From Halomonas nitroreducens (GTDB lineage: Bacteria; Pseudomonadota; Gammaproteobacteria; Pseudomonadales; Halomonadaceae): DNA of 35,926 nt. The position numbers and the translations under genes are program-made. Position 1 is the stretch's first letter. Every line of letters begins with the position of its first letter. This document shows, piece by piece, positions 8,240 to 16,518 of this stretch. Under the pieces are notes generated by a model. The model had not been told where the DNA came from. It did not search any database and saw only the letters and a program-made list of their open reading frames with translations. The stretch spans positions 1 to 35,926 of the forward strand of contig NZ_RXNS01000028.1 of assembly GCF_003966155.1 (NCBI RefSeq), read 5' to 3'.

Positions 8240-9370
8240 TCAGGCGGTTTCCGTCTGGCGTACCGCCAGCGCATCGAGGATGCGCTCGCAGGCCTTGCCA
8301 TCGCCATAGGGGTTATGGGCGAAGCTCATGGCACGATAGGCCTCGTCATCGGTCAGCAGGCGCGTCAGTTCGGTAGTGATCACGTCCACGCTGGTCCCCA
8401 CCAGCTTGACGGTACCGGCCTTGACGGCCTCCGGGCGCTCGGTGGTGTTGCGCATCACCAGTACCGGCTTGCCCAGCGACGGCGCCTCTTCCTGGATGCC
8501 GCCGGAGTCGGTAAGGATGATGTGGGCGCGGTTCATCAGATAGACGAAGGGCAGGTAATCCTGGGGCTCGATCAGGACGACGTTGTCGATATCGGCCAGC
8601 AGCCGGTTGACCGGCTCGCGCACGTTGGGATTGAGGTGCACCGGGTAGACGATCTGCACGTCCGGGTGGGCCTTGGCGGTCTCGGCCAAGGCCCGGCAGA
8701 TGCGTTCGAACCCATCGCCGAAGCTCTCGCGGCGATGGCCGGTCACCAGCACCAGGCGCTTGTCGTCCTCGAGGAAGTCGAAACGCTCGCGCAGCTCGCT
8801 GCCGAGCGGGCCAGCCTCCAGCTTGCGCACCACCTCGAGCAGCGCATCGACCACGGTATTGCCGGTCACGTGCACGCTGGCGGGATCCACGTTCTCACGC
8901 AACAGGTTCTGCCGGGAGGTGTCGGTCGGTGCGAAGTGCTTGGCGGCGAGCGCCCCGGTGAGCTTGCGATTGGCCTCTTCCGGCCAGGGCGAGTAGAGGT
9001 TGCCGGTGCGCAGCCCGGCCTCCACGTGGCCCACCGGGATCTGCTGGTAATAGGCCGCCAGGCTGGCGGCGAAGGTGGTGGCCGTATCGCCATGGACCAG
9101 CACCATGTCCGGGCGGAACTCGGCCAGCACCTCCTTCAGCCCCTGGAGAATGCCGCAGGTGATGTCGTTGAGATCCTGGCCTGGCTTCATCAGGTTCAGG
9201 TCGTAGTCGGGAGTGAGCTCGAACAGCGAGAGTACCTGGTCGAGCATCTCCCGATGCTGTGCCGTCACACAGACGCGGGCCTCGAAGCGCTCGTCATCGG
9301 CGAGCTGAAGTGCGAGGGGGGCCATCTTGATGGCTTCCGGACGGGTACCGAATACGGTGAGGACTTTCAT
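8240..9370 (-). CDS. wecB: UDP-N-acetylglucosamine 2-epimerase (non-hydrolysing)
   Basis: It interconverts UDP-GlcNAc and UDP-ManNAc, the substrate of the following dehydrogenase. From ATG 9370 it has 376 residues, the family's usual size. MKVLTVFGTRPEAIKMAPL is the classic N-terminus. Also present are DMVLVHGDTATTFAASLAAYY, GHVEAGLRTGN, VTGHRRESFGDGFERI and the UDP-binding region ILTDSGGIQEEAPSLGKPVLVMRNTTERPE (read in parts). An ATG two codons upstream (9376) is in frame, but AAGGA sits properly spaced only before the 9370 start. It lies downstream of the small WYL-repeat protein gene, with about 94 nt between them. Together with wecC it implies ManNAcA in the polymer. Confidence 0.93.
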   Translation of the reverse strand: MKVLTVFGTRPEAIKMAPLALQLADDERFEARVCVTAQHREMLDQVLSLFELTPDYDLNLMKPGQDLNDITCGILQGLKEVLAEFRPDMVLVHGDTATTFAASLAAYYQQIPVGHVEAGLRTGNLYSPWPEEANRKLTGALAAKHFAPTDTSRQNLLRENVDPASVHVTGNTVVDALLEVVRKLEAGPLGSELRERFDFLEDDKRLVLVTGHRRESFGDGFERICRALAETAKAHPDVQIVYPVHLNPNVREPVNRLLADIDNVVLIEPQDYLPFVYLMNRAHIILTDSGGIQEEAPSLGKPVLVMRNTTERPEAVKAGTVKLVGTSVDVITTELTRLLTDDEAYRAMSFAHNPYGDGKACERILDALAVRQTETA

Positions 9371-9464
9371 ACGCATCCTTGCGGTGGTGTTAACAGGAAA
9401 CAGTTGGAATCATCGCGTGCCAAGATGGCGATGATATGAACGACGGGGGAGACGAGCCGAAACG

Positions 9465-9974
9465 TCATCGGGCCGCGGCGTCCATCAGCTGGTATTCCAG
9501 CTCCTGGCAGCGCCGGAAGTAGTGCTCCAGCAACTGCTGGGTGTGCTCCAGCTGGAGCGACTGACAACGCGATGCCTCTTCGGGGCGCTCGCTGGTGGGC
9601 GGCGCCGGCGGGCTCGCCACCGACACGGGCCCGGGGCGGAGTGCCGAACCGGCGGGATGGCCGGTCGACCTGGCAGCCGGCAGCGGCGTGACCGGACGCG
9701 AAACGGCCGGCACCCGACGGCCTTCGCGCTCGCCATGCTGCAGGTAATGGATCAGCGGGTTGGCACCGCTTCGCGCCACATCCCCGTGCTGCTCCTGATA
9801 CCCCCGCGTATGAAAGGCCGCCGAGGGATTGCGCCCCACCCGCCAGCCGTAGCGCGCGAAATGGGTCGCCGGGCACATGTCGAGCCTCGCCACGTCCGGG
9901 TAGGTGGCGAGATACCACTCCGCATCGAACAGCGGGGATTGCCTGATGAGTTCGATCTGTTGTTCAAGATCCAT
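9465..9974 (-). CDS. Small protein with two FDxxWYLxxxPDV-type repeats and a C-terminal helix
   Basis: The 169-residue protein starts at ATG 9974, inside the last codons of the upstream methyltransferase gene (11-nt overlap). Residues about 15-90 hold two copies of a roughly 38-residue motif: FDAEWYLATYPDV then HFARYG, and a degraded copy ending HGDV then PLIHYLQHG. The same alternating pair closes the upstream protein, so this gene looks like a duplicated and detached C-terminus. A Pro/Ala-rich linker (about 90-130) follows, then a likely coiled-coil helix with EHTQQLLEHYFRRCQELEYQ. This motif is seen in bacterial polysaccharide loci, but I know no established biochemical role. It might bind the coiled-coil methyltransferase or a glycan. 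The overlap implies coupled translation. Confidence 0.65.
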   Translation of the reverse strand: MDLEQQIELIRQSPLFDAEWYLATYPDVARLDMCPATHFARYGWRVGRNPSAAFHTRGYQEQHGDVARSGANPLIHYLQHGEREGRRVPAVSRPVTPLPAARSTGHPAGSALRPGPVSVASPPAPPTSERPEEASRCQSLQLEHTQQLLEHYFRRCQELEYQLMDAAAR

Positions 9975-11784
9975 GTCTTTCGCCTTCCCATGCATCGGGT
10001 TTGGGTAAACGGTCTTCCTGCTGGCCGAAACGCAGGTAATGCACCAGGGGGTTGGCCTGGGCGTCTGCCACATCCGGGTATTCGCTCAGGTACCACTGGC
10101 TATCGAAGGCCGGACCGGGCGAGCGGCCCTCCTGTCCCCCGAAGCGCACGAAGTGCTCCAGGCCGGGCATGCCGCTCTGCTGCACGTCCGGGTTGTGGTG
10201 GAGGTACCAGTCGCTATCGAACAGGCCCGACGCCTTGACGAGGCGCAGGTCTTCCTTCAGCCGGCGCCCCCCGCGACCTGTCACTCCCGCCCCCAGCGCA
10301 GAGAGGCTCTCCACCAGGCGCTTCGGACGTGCGCTGAGCTCTGCCAGCTGCCTCTCCTTCTCCTCCAGCATCCGTGTCAGCTCGGCCAGCTCGGCAAAGC
10401 GCGCGTCCTGCGCCTCACGCAGCGCGACATTCTCGCGATCCCGAGCCGCCTGGGCGCGTTCGGCGGTATCGCGTTGCTGCTGCAACTCGACCAGCTGGCA
10501 TTCGCTTTCCCGCCCGGCCGCTTCGAGCGCCTCGAGTTGCTGACTCTTCTGCTCGAGTTCCCGGGCCTGCTCTTCGCGGCGGCGTTCAAGCGTCTGGTAA
10601 TCCTGCTGCAGCGTCTCATGCGCCTTACGGTGACCGTCGGCCTCCTCGCGTGCATGCCGAAGCGATGCCTCGGTCTCCTCGACACGGCGCTTGAGCGCCG
10701 CATGCTCCTGCTCCAGGGCCGCATGCTCCTGCTCCAGGGGAGCGAGTTGGCGGGCCTTCTCGCTTTCCGTCGTCAGGGCTGTCTCCAGCCGGGCACGCTC
10801 CCTCTGGAGCTCCTGAAGGCTGGCCTCCCGCTCTGCGATACTCTTCCGGGCCTGGTCTCGCGCCTCCTCGGCGGACTGGAGCAACTCGGTCAGCCGCGCG
10901 GTTTCCTCGAAGCGCGTCGATCGTTCGCTCTCGAGCGCTTCATCGCGTGCCTGCAGTGCCGCCTGAAGCTCGGCATTGCGCTGCTCGAGCGACTCGATAC
11001 GAGTGTCCGACGGAGCCTGAGGGGGTTCAGCGCTGCGCCGCTCGGGCGAGAGCCGCGCCTCAATCTCGGGAGCAGACGCACAACAGGCCAGGCCCAGGCG
11101 AGTGAACACCTGCTGGATCAGCCGCTGGCCCGGCTGGCCCGACTGGAACCCCAGCAACCGCTCCAGCGTCTCGGTCCGATGGGAACCGATCGCGACAATC
11201 CCCAGCCCCTGGCCCTGCTCGAAGAGGAAATGCGGTCGGCCATCACGTACTTGCTGGAAGAGCGACTCGCCGGGCTGGCCGGGGCCCGCCTGACTGATCA
11301 GCACCACGCCGCGAGACGAGAGCCTGGCCTGCCACCGCGCCCATTCACGGGCAATCGGCTGCGCCACACCGGGGGCCACGTGCAGGATATCGACGCTCTC
11401 CTCCTGCAGCCGTCCCAGGGCCTCGTCCTGGGAGGCCTGCTGCACGCTGGCGAATTCCTGGTACTGGGCCTCGGTATGCTCGCGCAGGGCGGGGTCGGGG
11501 GGGCCGGCGGTGAAGGCCAGGCACTCGGCATAGGGATTGAGCCGCTCGAGGGCCTGACAGAAGGCAAACCAGGAAGCCCCGTCCTCGGTCCCGAGTTCCA
11601 CCACACGCTGGGGACGCTGGGCCTCCACCAGCCAGAATGCCACGGGAAGGTGCATCCGCCAGGAAGAGTCGGTTGGGTACTTGGGTCGCCAGAACATCGA
11701 CTGCAGCGATAACTGCGGGATCAGCACCTGGGCAGGCGCCTGGCCGGTGGCCTCGATGGCCGGGGTCTGGAGGGAGTGGGTCAT
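9964..11784 (-). CDS. SAM-dependent methyltransferase-like protein with long coiled coil and WYL repeats
   Basis: From ATG 11784 the protein has 606 residues; the open frame extends 99 codons further upstream but those lie over rmlC. Residues about 40-240 resemble a class I methyltransferase, with the SAM loop VVELGTEDGASWFAF and the second strand VDILHVAPG. Residues about 260-495 are a continuous Glu/Arg/Gln/Leu-rich coiled coil, including the internal duplication LEQEHAALEQEHAALK. Two repeats start at about residues 522 (FDSDWYLHHNPDV) and 560 (FDSQWYLSEYPDV). This layout resembles chain-terminating methyltransferases that use a coiled coil as a molecular ruler, such as WbdD in E. coli O9a; the parallel is inference, since no kinase domain is visible. 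It begins 7 nt after rmlC. Confidence 0.6.
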   Translation of the reverse strand: MTHSLQTPAIEATGQAPAQVLIPQLSLQSMFWRPKYPTDSSWRMHLPVAFWLVEAQRPQRVVELGTEDGASWFAFCQALERLNPYAECLAFTAGPPDPALREHTEAQYQEFASVQQASQDEALGRLQEESVDILHVAPGVAQPIAREWARWQARLSSRGVVLISQAGPGQPGESLFQQVRDGRPHFLFEQGQGLGIVAIGSHRTETLERLLGFQSGQPGQRLIQQVFTRLGLACCASAPEIEARLSPERRSAEPPQAPSDTRIESLEQRNAELQAALQARDEALESERSTRFEETARLTELLQSAEEARDQARKSIAEREASLQELQRERARLETALTTESEKARQLAPLEQEHAALEQEHAALKRRVEETEASLRHAREEADGHRKAHETLQQDYQTLERRREEQARELEQKSQQLEALEAAGRESECQLVELQQQRDTAERAQAARDRENVALREAQDARFAELAELTRMLEEKERQLAELSARPKRLVESLSALGAGVTGRGGRRLKEDLRLVKASGLFDSDWYLHHNPDVQQSGMPGLEHFVRFGGQEGRSPGPAFDSQWYLSEYPDVADAQANPLVHYLRFGQQEDRLPKPDAWEGERHGS

Positions 11785-11791
11785 GATCACG

Positions 11792-12361
11792 TCAGTCGGA
11801 TGAGGTTGAGGGGAAAAGGTCAACGAACCGGTCGGCCTTGCCATCCTTGGCAGATAACCGCGGGGTATCGCCCCAGGTCCAGGCACCGCGCTGCCAATCG
11901 ATGGCCAGAGTCGGATCGTCCCAGCGAATGGCCCGCTCATGCCGCGGTGCGTAGTAGTCGGTGGTCTTGTACAGCACCTCGGCGCTGTCACTGAGCACCA
12001 CAAAGCCATGGGCAAAGCCGGGCGGCACCCAAAGTTGACGATGGTCGGCAGCGTCGAGTCGCACGCTGTCCCACTGGCCAAAGGTCGACGAGTCTTCGCG
12101 GATATCCACCGCCACGTCGAGGATCTCGCCAGCCACGACCCGCATCAGCTTGCCCTGGGGCTGCTCGACCTGGTAGTGCAGGCCTCGCAGCACGCCCTGA
12201 GCGGAACGGGAGTGATTGTCCTGCACGAAGGTGGCAGTCACGCCGGTCACTTCCTCGAACACGCGCTGATTGAAGCTCTCCATGAAGAAGCCGCGCTCAT
12301 CGCCATGCACGTCGGGCTCGATGATCATGAGATCAGGGATGCGTGTGGGGCTGACTTTCAT
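11792..12361 (-). CDS. rmlC: dTDP-4-dehydrorhamnose 3,5-epimerase
   Basis: It epimerises dTDP-4-keto-6-deoxyglucose at C3 and C5 on the path to dTDP-L-rhamnose. The 189-residue length is typical. ATG 12361 shares one base with the rmlA TGA. The cupin core shows GFFMESFNQRVFEEVTG, QDNHSRSAQGVLRGLHYQ with catalytic His62, KLMRVVAGEILDVAVDIR, WVPPGFAHGFVVLSD and the tyrosine in AEVLYKTTDYY. The C-terminal tail after about residue 165 runs on in the usual family fashion. The open frame continues well upstream over rmlA, but that extension is not protein-like. It lies between rmlA and the methyltransferase gene. Confidence 0.95.
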   Translation of the reverse strand: MKVSPTRIPDLMIIEPDVHGDERGFFMESFNQRVFEEVTGVTATFVQDNHSRSAQGVLRGLHYQVEQPQGKLMRVVAGEILDVAVDIREDSSTFGQWDSVRLDAADHRQLWVPPGFAHGFVVLSDSAEVLYKTTDYYAPRHERAIRWDDPTLAIDWQRGAWTWGDTPRLSAKDGKADRFVDLFPSTSSD

Positions 12362-13248
12362 CAGATACCTCCGAAATGGCCGTCGGCCAGTCGCTGCAGA
12401 TAGTTGCCGTAGCCGGTCTTTGCCAGGGCATGACCCCGGGCCGCCAGCACCTCGGTGGTGATCCAGCCCTGGCGCCAGGCAATCTCCTCGAGGCAGGCGA
12501 TCTTCAAGCCCTGGCGATGCTCGATGGTCTGCACGTACTGGGCGGCCTCCAGCAGGCTGTCGTGAGTGCCGGTATCCAACCAGGCGAACCCCCGCCCCAG
12601 GCATTCCACCTGAAGGTCACCGCGCTGGAGGTAGGCGTTGTTGATGCTGGTGATCTCGAGCTCGCCTCTGTCCGATGGCGAGACCGCCTTGGCGATTTCC
12701 ACCACATCGTTGTCGTAGAAGTAGAGGCCGGTGACCGCGAAGCTCGATTTGGGATGTGTCGGCTTCTCCTCGATGGACACCGCCCGGCCGGTGGCATCGA
12801 ACTCGACCACGCCGAATCGCTCGGGATCCTTGACGTAGTAGCCGAAGATGGTCGCCCCCTGCCGGCGGGCGGTGGCTTCACGGAGCTGACCGGTGAAGTG
12901 CTGCCCGTGGAAGATGTTGTCGCCGAGCACCAGGCACACTGGGTCATCGCCAATGAATTCCTCGCCGATCAAAAAGGCCTGGGCCAGCCCATCGGGGCTT
13001 GGCTGCTCGGCATAGTCGAGACGGATGCCGAAGGCCTCGCCGTCGCCCAACGAGCGCTGGAAGAGAGGAAGGTCCTGCGGGGTGGAAATGATCAGAATCT
13101 CACGAATACCGGCCAGCATCAGCACCGAGATCGGGTAGTAGATCATCGGCTTGTCATAGATGGGCAGCAGTTGCTTGGAGATCCCGTGTGTCAGGGGAAA
13201 TAGCCGGGTACCGGCTCCCCCGGCCAGAATGATGCCCTTTCGAGCCAT
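12361..13248 (-). CDS. rmlA: Glucose-1-phosphate thymidylyltransferase
   Basis: It makes dTDP-glucose from dTTP and glucose-1-phosphate, the first step to dTDP-L-rhamnose. The 295-residue length is normal for short-type RmlA. The nucleotide loop GIILAGGAGTRLFPLT spans residues 5-20. KQLLPIYDKPMIYYP, LVLGDNIFHG, FGVVEFDATGRAVSIEEKP, SFAVTGLYFYD and FAWLDTGTHDSLLEAA are all conserved. The start at 13248 has no strong Shine-Dalgarno sequence. The 136-bp gap separating it from rmlD is unusual inside an rml operon and is filled by a heptamer/hairpin element. Order here is rmlB-D-A-C. Confidence 0.96.
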   Translation of the reverse strand: MARKGIILAGGAGTRLFPLTHGISKQLLPIYDKPMIYYPISVLMLAGIREILIISTPQDLPLFQRSLGDGEAFGIRLDYAEQPSPDGLAQAFLIGEEFIGDDPVCLVLGDNIFHGQHFTGQLREATARRQGATIFGYYVKDPERFGVVEFDATGRAVSIEEKPTHPKSSFAVTGLYFYDNDVVEIAKAVSPSDRGELEITSINNAYLQRGDLQVECLGRGFAWLDTGTHDSLLEAAQYVQTIEHRQGLKIACLEEIAWRQGWITTEVLAARGHALAKTGYGNYLQRLADGHFGGI

Positions 13249-13272
13249 GGTTGTTCGTCCGTGAGTGGTGAG

Positions 13273-13385
13273 CCCGGCTACGCCGGGAGCTGGAAGCTGG
13301 AAGCTGGAAGAATCTCGAGGATATACCGGGCTCTTACAACAACTGCTGTCCCCGATAAATCCGGCTCCTGTAACGAGTAAGAGCC
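13273..13385. repeat. Hairpin plus three AGCTGGA heptamers, and a 9-bp inverted repeat, between rmlD and rmlA
   Basis: CCCGGC-TAC-GCCGGG at 13273-13287 is a perfect 6-bp-stem hairpin. It runs directly into three perfect AGCTGGA units at 13288-13308. Further on, GGCTCTTAC at 13329-13337 and GTAAGAGCC at 13377-13385 form a 9-bp inverted repeat whose right arm touches the rmlD stop codon. The hairpin recurs at 18055 and 22865. The element splits rmlBD from rmlAC; no open reading frame of note is present. Confidence 0.85.
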
Positions 13386-14257
13386 TACGAATCGAGTTGC
13401 TCAGCCAGTGTCAGCGCAAGCTGTTCCTGCCAGTTGGGCAGGGTGATGCCTAATGCGCGCTCGAGCTCCTGGCAGCAGAGCCTCGAGTTGAGCGGACGCT
13501 GGGCAGGTGTGGGATAGTCCCTCGTGGCAATGGCCGCCACACGTTCGGGCCTGATGGCAAGCTGGGCATCCTGCGCTGAGGCCTGGCGAAAGATTTCCCG
13601 GGCAACGCCATGCCAGCTCGTCTCCCCCCTCGGCGCCAGGTGGTAGAGCCCGTCCGCCAGCTGGCGCTCGAGCGCCAGGGCTGTCACCTGGGCAATCAGT
13701 CGCGCCGGGGTGGGCGCACCGACCTGATCGCTGACGACCTCGAGGGCGTCACGCTCGCGCCCAAGCCGAAGCATGGTCTTCATGAAGTTGTGGCCGCGGG
13801 CACTATAGACCCAGCTGGTACGGAAGATCAGGTGCCGACAGCCGCTGCCGATGACGGCGAGATCCCCGTCACGCTTGGTCTGGCCGTAGACGGAGAGCGG
13901 CCCGGGGGCGCTGTCTTCCTGCCAGGGCGCCTCACCGGTGCCAGGATAGACATAGTCGCTGGAGTAGTGCACCAGCTGGCAACCTTGCTCGAGGCAGTAG
14001 GTTGCCAATTGCGCCGGCAGCCCGGCATTGAGTCGTCGGGCCAGGTCGGGCTCGCTTTCCGCCTGGTCAACAGCGGTATAGGCCGCTGCATTGACGATCA
14101 GTGCGGGCCGGTGTTCGTCCAGCCAAGCATCGACGGCTTGAGGGTCGGCCAGGTCCAGCTCCTGACGCCTCGGAGCCAACACCTCGCCCAGCAGGCACAG
14201 CTGACGCTGCAGCTCGAAGCCGACCTGGCCATTGCCCCCCGTGATCAGGATCTTCAT
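13385..14257 (-). CDS. rmlD: dTDP-4-dehydrorhamnose reductase
   Basis: It reduces dTDP-4-keto-L-rhamnose with NAD(P)H to dTDP-L-rhamnose. From ATG 14257 it has 290 residues; this ATG overlaps the rmlB stop as ATGA, which fixes the start against an upstream in-frame alternative. Motifs are the Rossmann loop MKILITGGNGQVG, the segment VNAAAYTAVDQAE, HYSSDYVYPG and the catalytic pair Tyr124/Lys128 in YGQTK. RTSWVYSARGHNFMKTML and GLYHLAPRGETSWHGVA are also typical. The stop codon TAG lies within one arm of the inverted repeat of the element that follows. Confidence 0.95.
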   Translation of the reverse strand: MKILITGGNGQVGFELQRQLCLLGEVLAPRRQELDLADPQAVDAWLDEHRPALIVNAAAYTAVDQAESEPDLARRLNAGLPAQLATYCLEQGCQLVHYSSDYVYPGTGEAPWQEDSAPGPLSVYGQTKRDGDLAVIGSGCRHLIFRTSWVYSARGHNFMKTMLRLGRERDALEVVSDQVGAPTPARLIAQVTALALERQLADGLYHLAPRGETSWHGVAREIFRQASAQDAQLAIRPERVAAIATRDYPTPAQRPLNSRLCCQELERALGITLPNWQEQLALTLAEQLDS

Positions 14258-15366
14258 GAACCGACTCCCAGCCGTTCTCCCTGATAGCTGCCATCTTGCA
14301 CGCGCTGCCACCATGCACGGTTATCTAGATACCACTGCACGGTCTTGCGCAGGCCGCTCTCGAAGGTCTCCCGCGGCACCCAGCCCAGCTCGCACTCGAT
14401 CTTGCCGGCGTCGATGGCATAGCGCCGATCGTGACCGGGACGGTCTTTGACGAAGGTGATCAAGCTGGAAGCCGGAAGCTGGAAGCTGGAAGAGTCGGGA
14501 CGCAGTTTATCCACTAGAGTGCAGATGGTTTCGACGACTTCGAGATTGGTCTTCTCGTTGCGGCCGCCGATATTGTAGGTCTCTCCCACCCTACCTTCGG
14601 TGGCCACCTGGATCAGGGCGCGGGCATGGTCTTCCACATAGAGCCAGTCGCGGATGTGCTGTCCGTCGCCATACACCGGCAACGGCTTGCCGGCCAGGGC
14701 GTTCAGGATCATCAGCGGTATCAGCTTCTCCGGGAAGTGATAGGGCCCGTAGTTGTTGGAGCAGTTGGTGATCAGCGTCGGCAGGCCGAAGGTGTGCTGC
14801 CAGGCACGCACCAGGTGATCCGAACCGGCCTTGCTGGCGGAATACGGCGAGCTAGGCGCATAGGGGGTTTTCTCTGTAAACAGGGAGCTGGAAGCTGGAA
14901 GTTGGAAGCTGGAAGAAGCCCCCTCCTCCGCCAAGTCTCCGTAGACTTCATCCGTCGAGACGTGGTGGAAGCGGAAGCCCGCGGCTCTTTCCGGGGCGCT
15001 TTCCCGCAGCTGCAGCCAATAGGCCCGGGCCACCTCGAGGAGCACCGAGGTGCCGACCACATTGGTCTGGATAAACGCCGCGGGACCATCGATGGAGCGA
15101 TCCACATGGCTCTCGGCGGCCAGGTGCATCACGATATCCGGCCGATGCTGCTCAAAGGCCTGTTGCATGGCCCGGGCATCACAGATATCCGCCTGCACGA
15201 AGTGGTAGCGCTCGGAATCGGCAACCTCGGCCAGTGACGCCAGGTTGCCGGCATAGGTGAGCTTGTCGATGTTGACCACGCGGTGCTCGCTGTTGGCGAT
15301 CAACTCGCGCACCACCGCCGAGCCGATAAAGCCGGCGCCACCGGTGATCAGGAAGGTCTTGGCCAT
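14254..15366 (-). CDS. rmlB: dTDP-glucose 4,6-dehydratase carrying two heptamer-encoded inserts
   Basis: It converts dTDP-glucose to dTDP-4-keto-6-deoxyglucose. The 370 residues slightly exceed the usual 350-360. The Rossmann motif GGAGFIG spans 9-15; the catalytic Thr138-Asp139-Glu140 and Tyr175-xxx-Lys179 are intact, so activity is expected. Two segments are not native: residues 151-161, SSSFQLPASSS, and residues 291-301, SSSFQLPASSL. Each is the translation of a TCCAGCT heptamer array on the coding strand. The first sits between VYGDL and LFTEKTPYAPSSPYSASK; the second precedes ITFVKDRPGHDRRYAID. Both positions are loops of variable length in the family. The gene starts 1 nt after kpsE and overlaps rmlD by 4 nt. 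Confidence 0.95.
   Translation of the reverse strand: MAKTFLITGGAGFIGSAVVRELIANSEHRVVNIDKLTYAGNLASLAEVADSERYHFVQADICDARAMQQAFEQHRPDIVMHLAAESHVDRSIDGPAAFIQTNVVGTSVLLEVARAYWLQLRESAPERAAGFRFHHVSTDEVYGDLAEEGASSSFQLPASSSLFTEKTPYAPSSPYSASKAGSDHLVRAWQHTFGLPTLITNCSNNYGPYHFPEKLIPLMILNALAGKPLPVYGDGQHIRDWLYVEDHARALIQVATEGRVGETYNIGGRNEKTNLEVVETICTLVDKLRPDSSSFQLPASSLITFVKDRPGHDRRYAIDAGKIECELGWVPRETFESGLRKTVQWYLDNRAWWQRVQDGSYQGERLGVGS
14464..14496. repeat. In-frame heptamer array in rmlB, distal copy
   Basis: About four heptamers (AGCTGGA, AGCCGGA, AGCTGGA, AGCTGGA on the plus strand) lie inside rmlB and encode residues 291-301. The reading frame is preserved on both sides. One unit carries a T-to-C change. 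Confidence 0.9.
14884..14916. repeat. In-frame heptamer array in rmlB, proximal copy
   Basis: About four heptamers (AGCTGGA, AGCTGGA, AGTTGGA, AGCTGGA on the plus strand) lie inside rmlB and encode residues 151-161. This insert yields the same SSFQLPA heptapeptide as the distal copy, so both arrays are read in the same frame and orientation. Confidence 0.9.
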
Positions 15367-15367
15367 G

Positions 15368-16450
15368 TCAGTCCCTGTGATCCCGGATGATCAGGAGCAG
15401 CATGCTCAGGATAAAGGCCAGGAAGATCGTGACGATGGCAAACACGGCGGCGTTGTACAGCCGATCGGGCCGGGTCGGGTACTCCGGAAACAGCGGGCTC
15501 TGCAGCACGCTCACCTGCTTGAGCTTGCGCGCCGCCTCGATGCGGGTGTTCTCCAGCGCGGCCAGGGCACTCGAGTAGGTCTGCTGGGCAAACTCCGCCT
15601 TCAGCTCCAGGGTCTGGTATTGCGCCGAAATGCGATTCAGCGAGTCGCCCGTGGCCTGGGCGAGACGGTCGCGCTCCTTGTCGATCTGCTCGCGGAGCGC
15701 GGCGATCTCACTTTCCACCCGCACGACCTCGGCGCTGCGCGAGCTGGAAAAGCTGCCCAGGGCGCTGCGCCGGGCCTGCAGCCTCGCGAGTTCGCCTTCC
15801 AGCGTGCTCACGACCTGGTTGAGACTTTCCACCGTGTGGGTCGGTGAGACAAGGCCCTGTTCGTTCTGGTAGGCCAGCAAGTCGGCGCGAGCGGCGTCCA
15901 GGCGCTCGCTGAGCCGCTCGACCTGTACCTCGAGGAAATCGACCTGCTCCTCGGCCAGTCGTTGGCCCATATCGTTCATGTGCGCTTCCCCCGCCTCCAG
16001 CAGGAGCTCGGCCAGGTCGTGGGCGAATTGCGGCGTATAGGCCTGCACCTCGATGTTGAGCACGCCGGCGTATTCATCCATTTCCACCGTGACACGCTGC
16101 ATGTAGTACTGGTGAAGCTCCTCGATGGGCGCCTCGGGATCCCAGAGCTGGGCGAAAAGATCCCCGTGCTCACTGTAGTGACGACGGAAATCGAGTCGCT
16201 CCTGGACCTGCTTGAGCATGTCCACCGACAGCAGGTATTCGCGCAGCAACAGCAGGTCGTTGTTGCCGGATGCCCCGGTGAGGATGGAGGAGAAGCTGAT
16301 GTCCGGCTGGGCGATCTGTGGGCTTTCCAGCACCACGGTCGCCCGGGAGACATAGCGATCCTCTGCCCAGACGAGCCAGTAGAGGCTGACCAGGATGATG
16401 CCCACGAGGGCCAGCGCCCACTGTGGCTGAGTCTTGATGAACTGTTTCAT
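15368..16450 (-). CDS. kpsE: Capsule export inner-membrane protein (KpsE/CtrB-type polysaccharide co-polymerase)
   Basis: This 360-residue protein should span the periplasm and link the ABC exporter to the outer-membrane channel. It has one N-terminal membrane helix (about residues 12-30, WALALVGIILVSLYWLVWA) and one C-terminal helix (about 333-355). Between them lies a long periplasmic coiled-coil region, for example EQVDFLEVQVERLSERLDAARADL and EIAALREQIDKERDRLAQ (in parts). The PxxPxRPxR-like LFPEYPTRPDRLYN precedes the second helix, as in PCP-type proteins. It follows kpsT after 68 nt and is only 1 nt from rmlB. Its closest known relatives are KpsE, BexC and CtrB of ABC-dependent capsule systems. 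Confidence 0.88.
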   Translation of the reverse strand: MKQFIKTQPQWALALVGIILVSLYWLVWAEDRYVSRATVVLESPQIAQPDISFSSILTGASGNNDLLLLREYLLSVDMLKQVQERLDFRRHYSEHGDLFAQLWDPEAPIEELHQYYMQRVTVEMDEYAGVLNIEVQAYTPQFAHDLAELLLEAGEAHMNDMGQRLAEEQVDFLEVQVERLSERLDAARADLLAYQNEQGLVSPTHTVESLNQVVSTLEGELARLQARRSALGSFSSSRSAEVVRVESEIAALREQIDKERDRLAQATGDSLNRISAQYQTLELKAEFAQQTYSSALAALENTRIEAARKLKQVSVLQSPLFPEYPTRPDRLYNAAVFAIVTIFLAFILSMLLLIIRDHRD

Positions 16451-16518
16451 AGGGAGAAGTACCGGATGTCGGTAAGAATAGGCAGCGGCGGGCCTGACAC
16501 CGGCCGGCAGGCGGCCCG

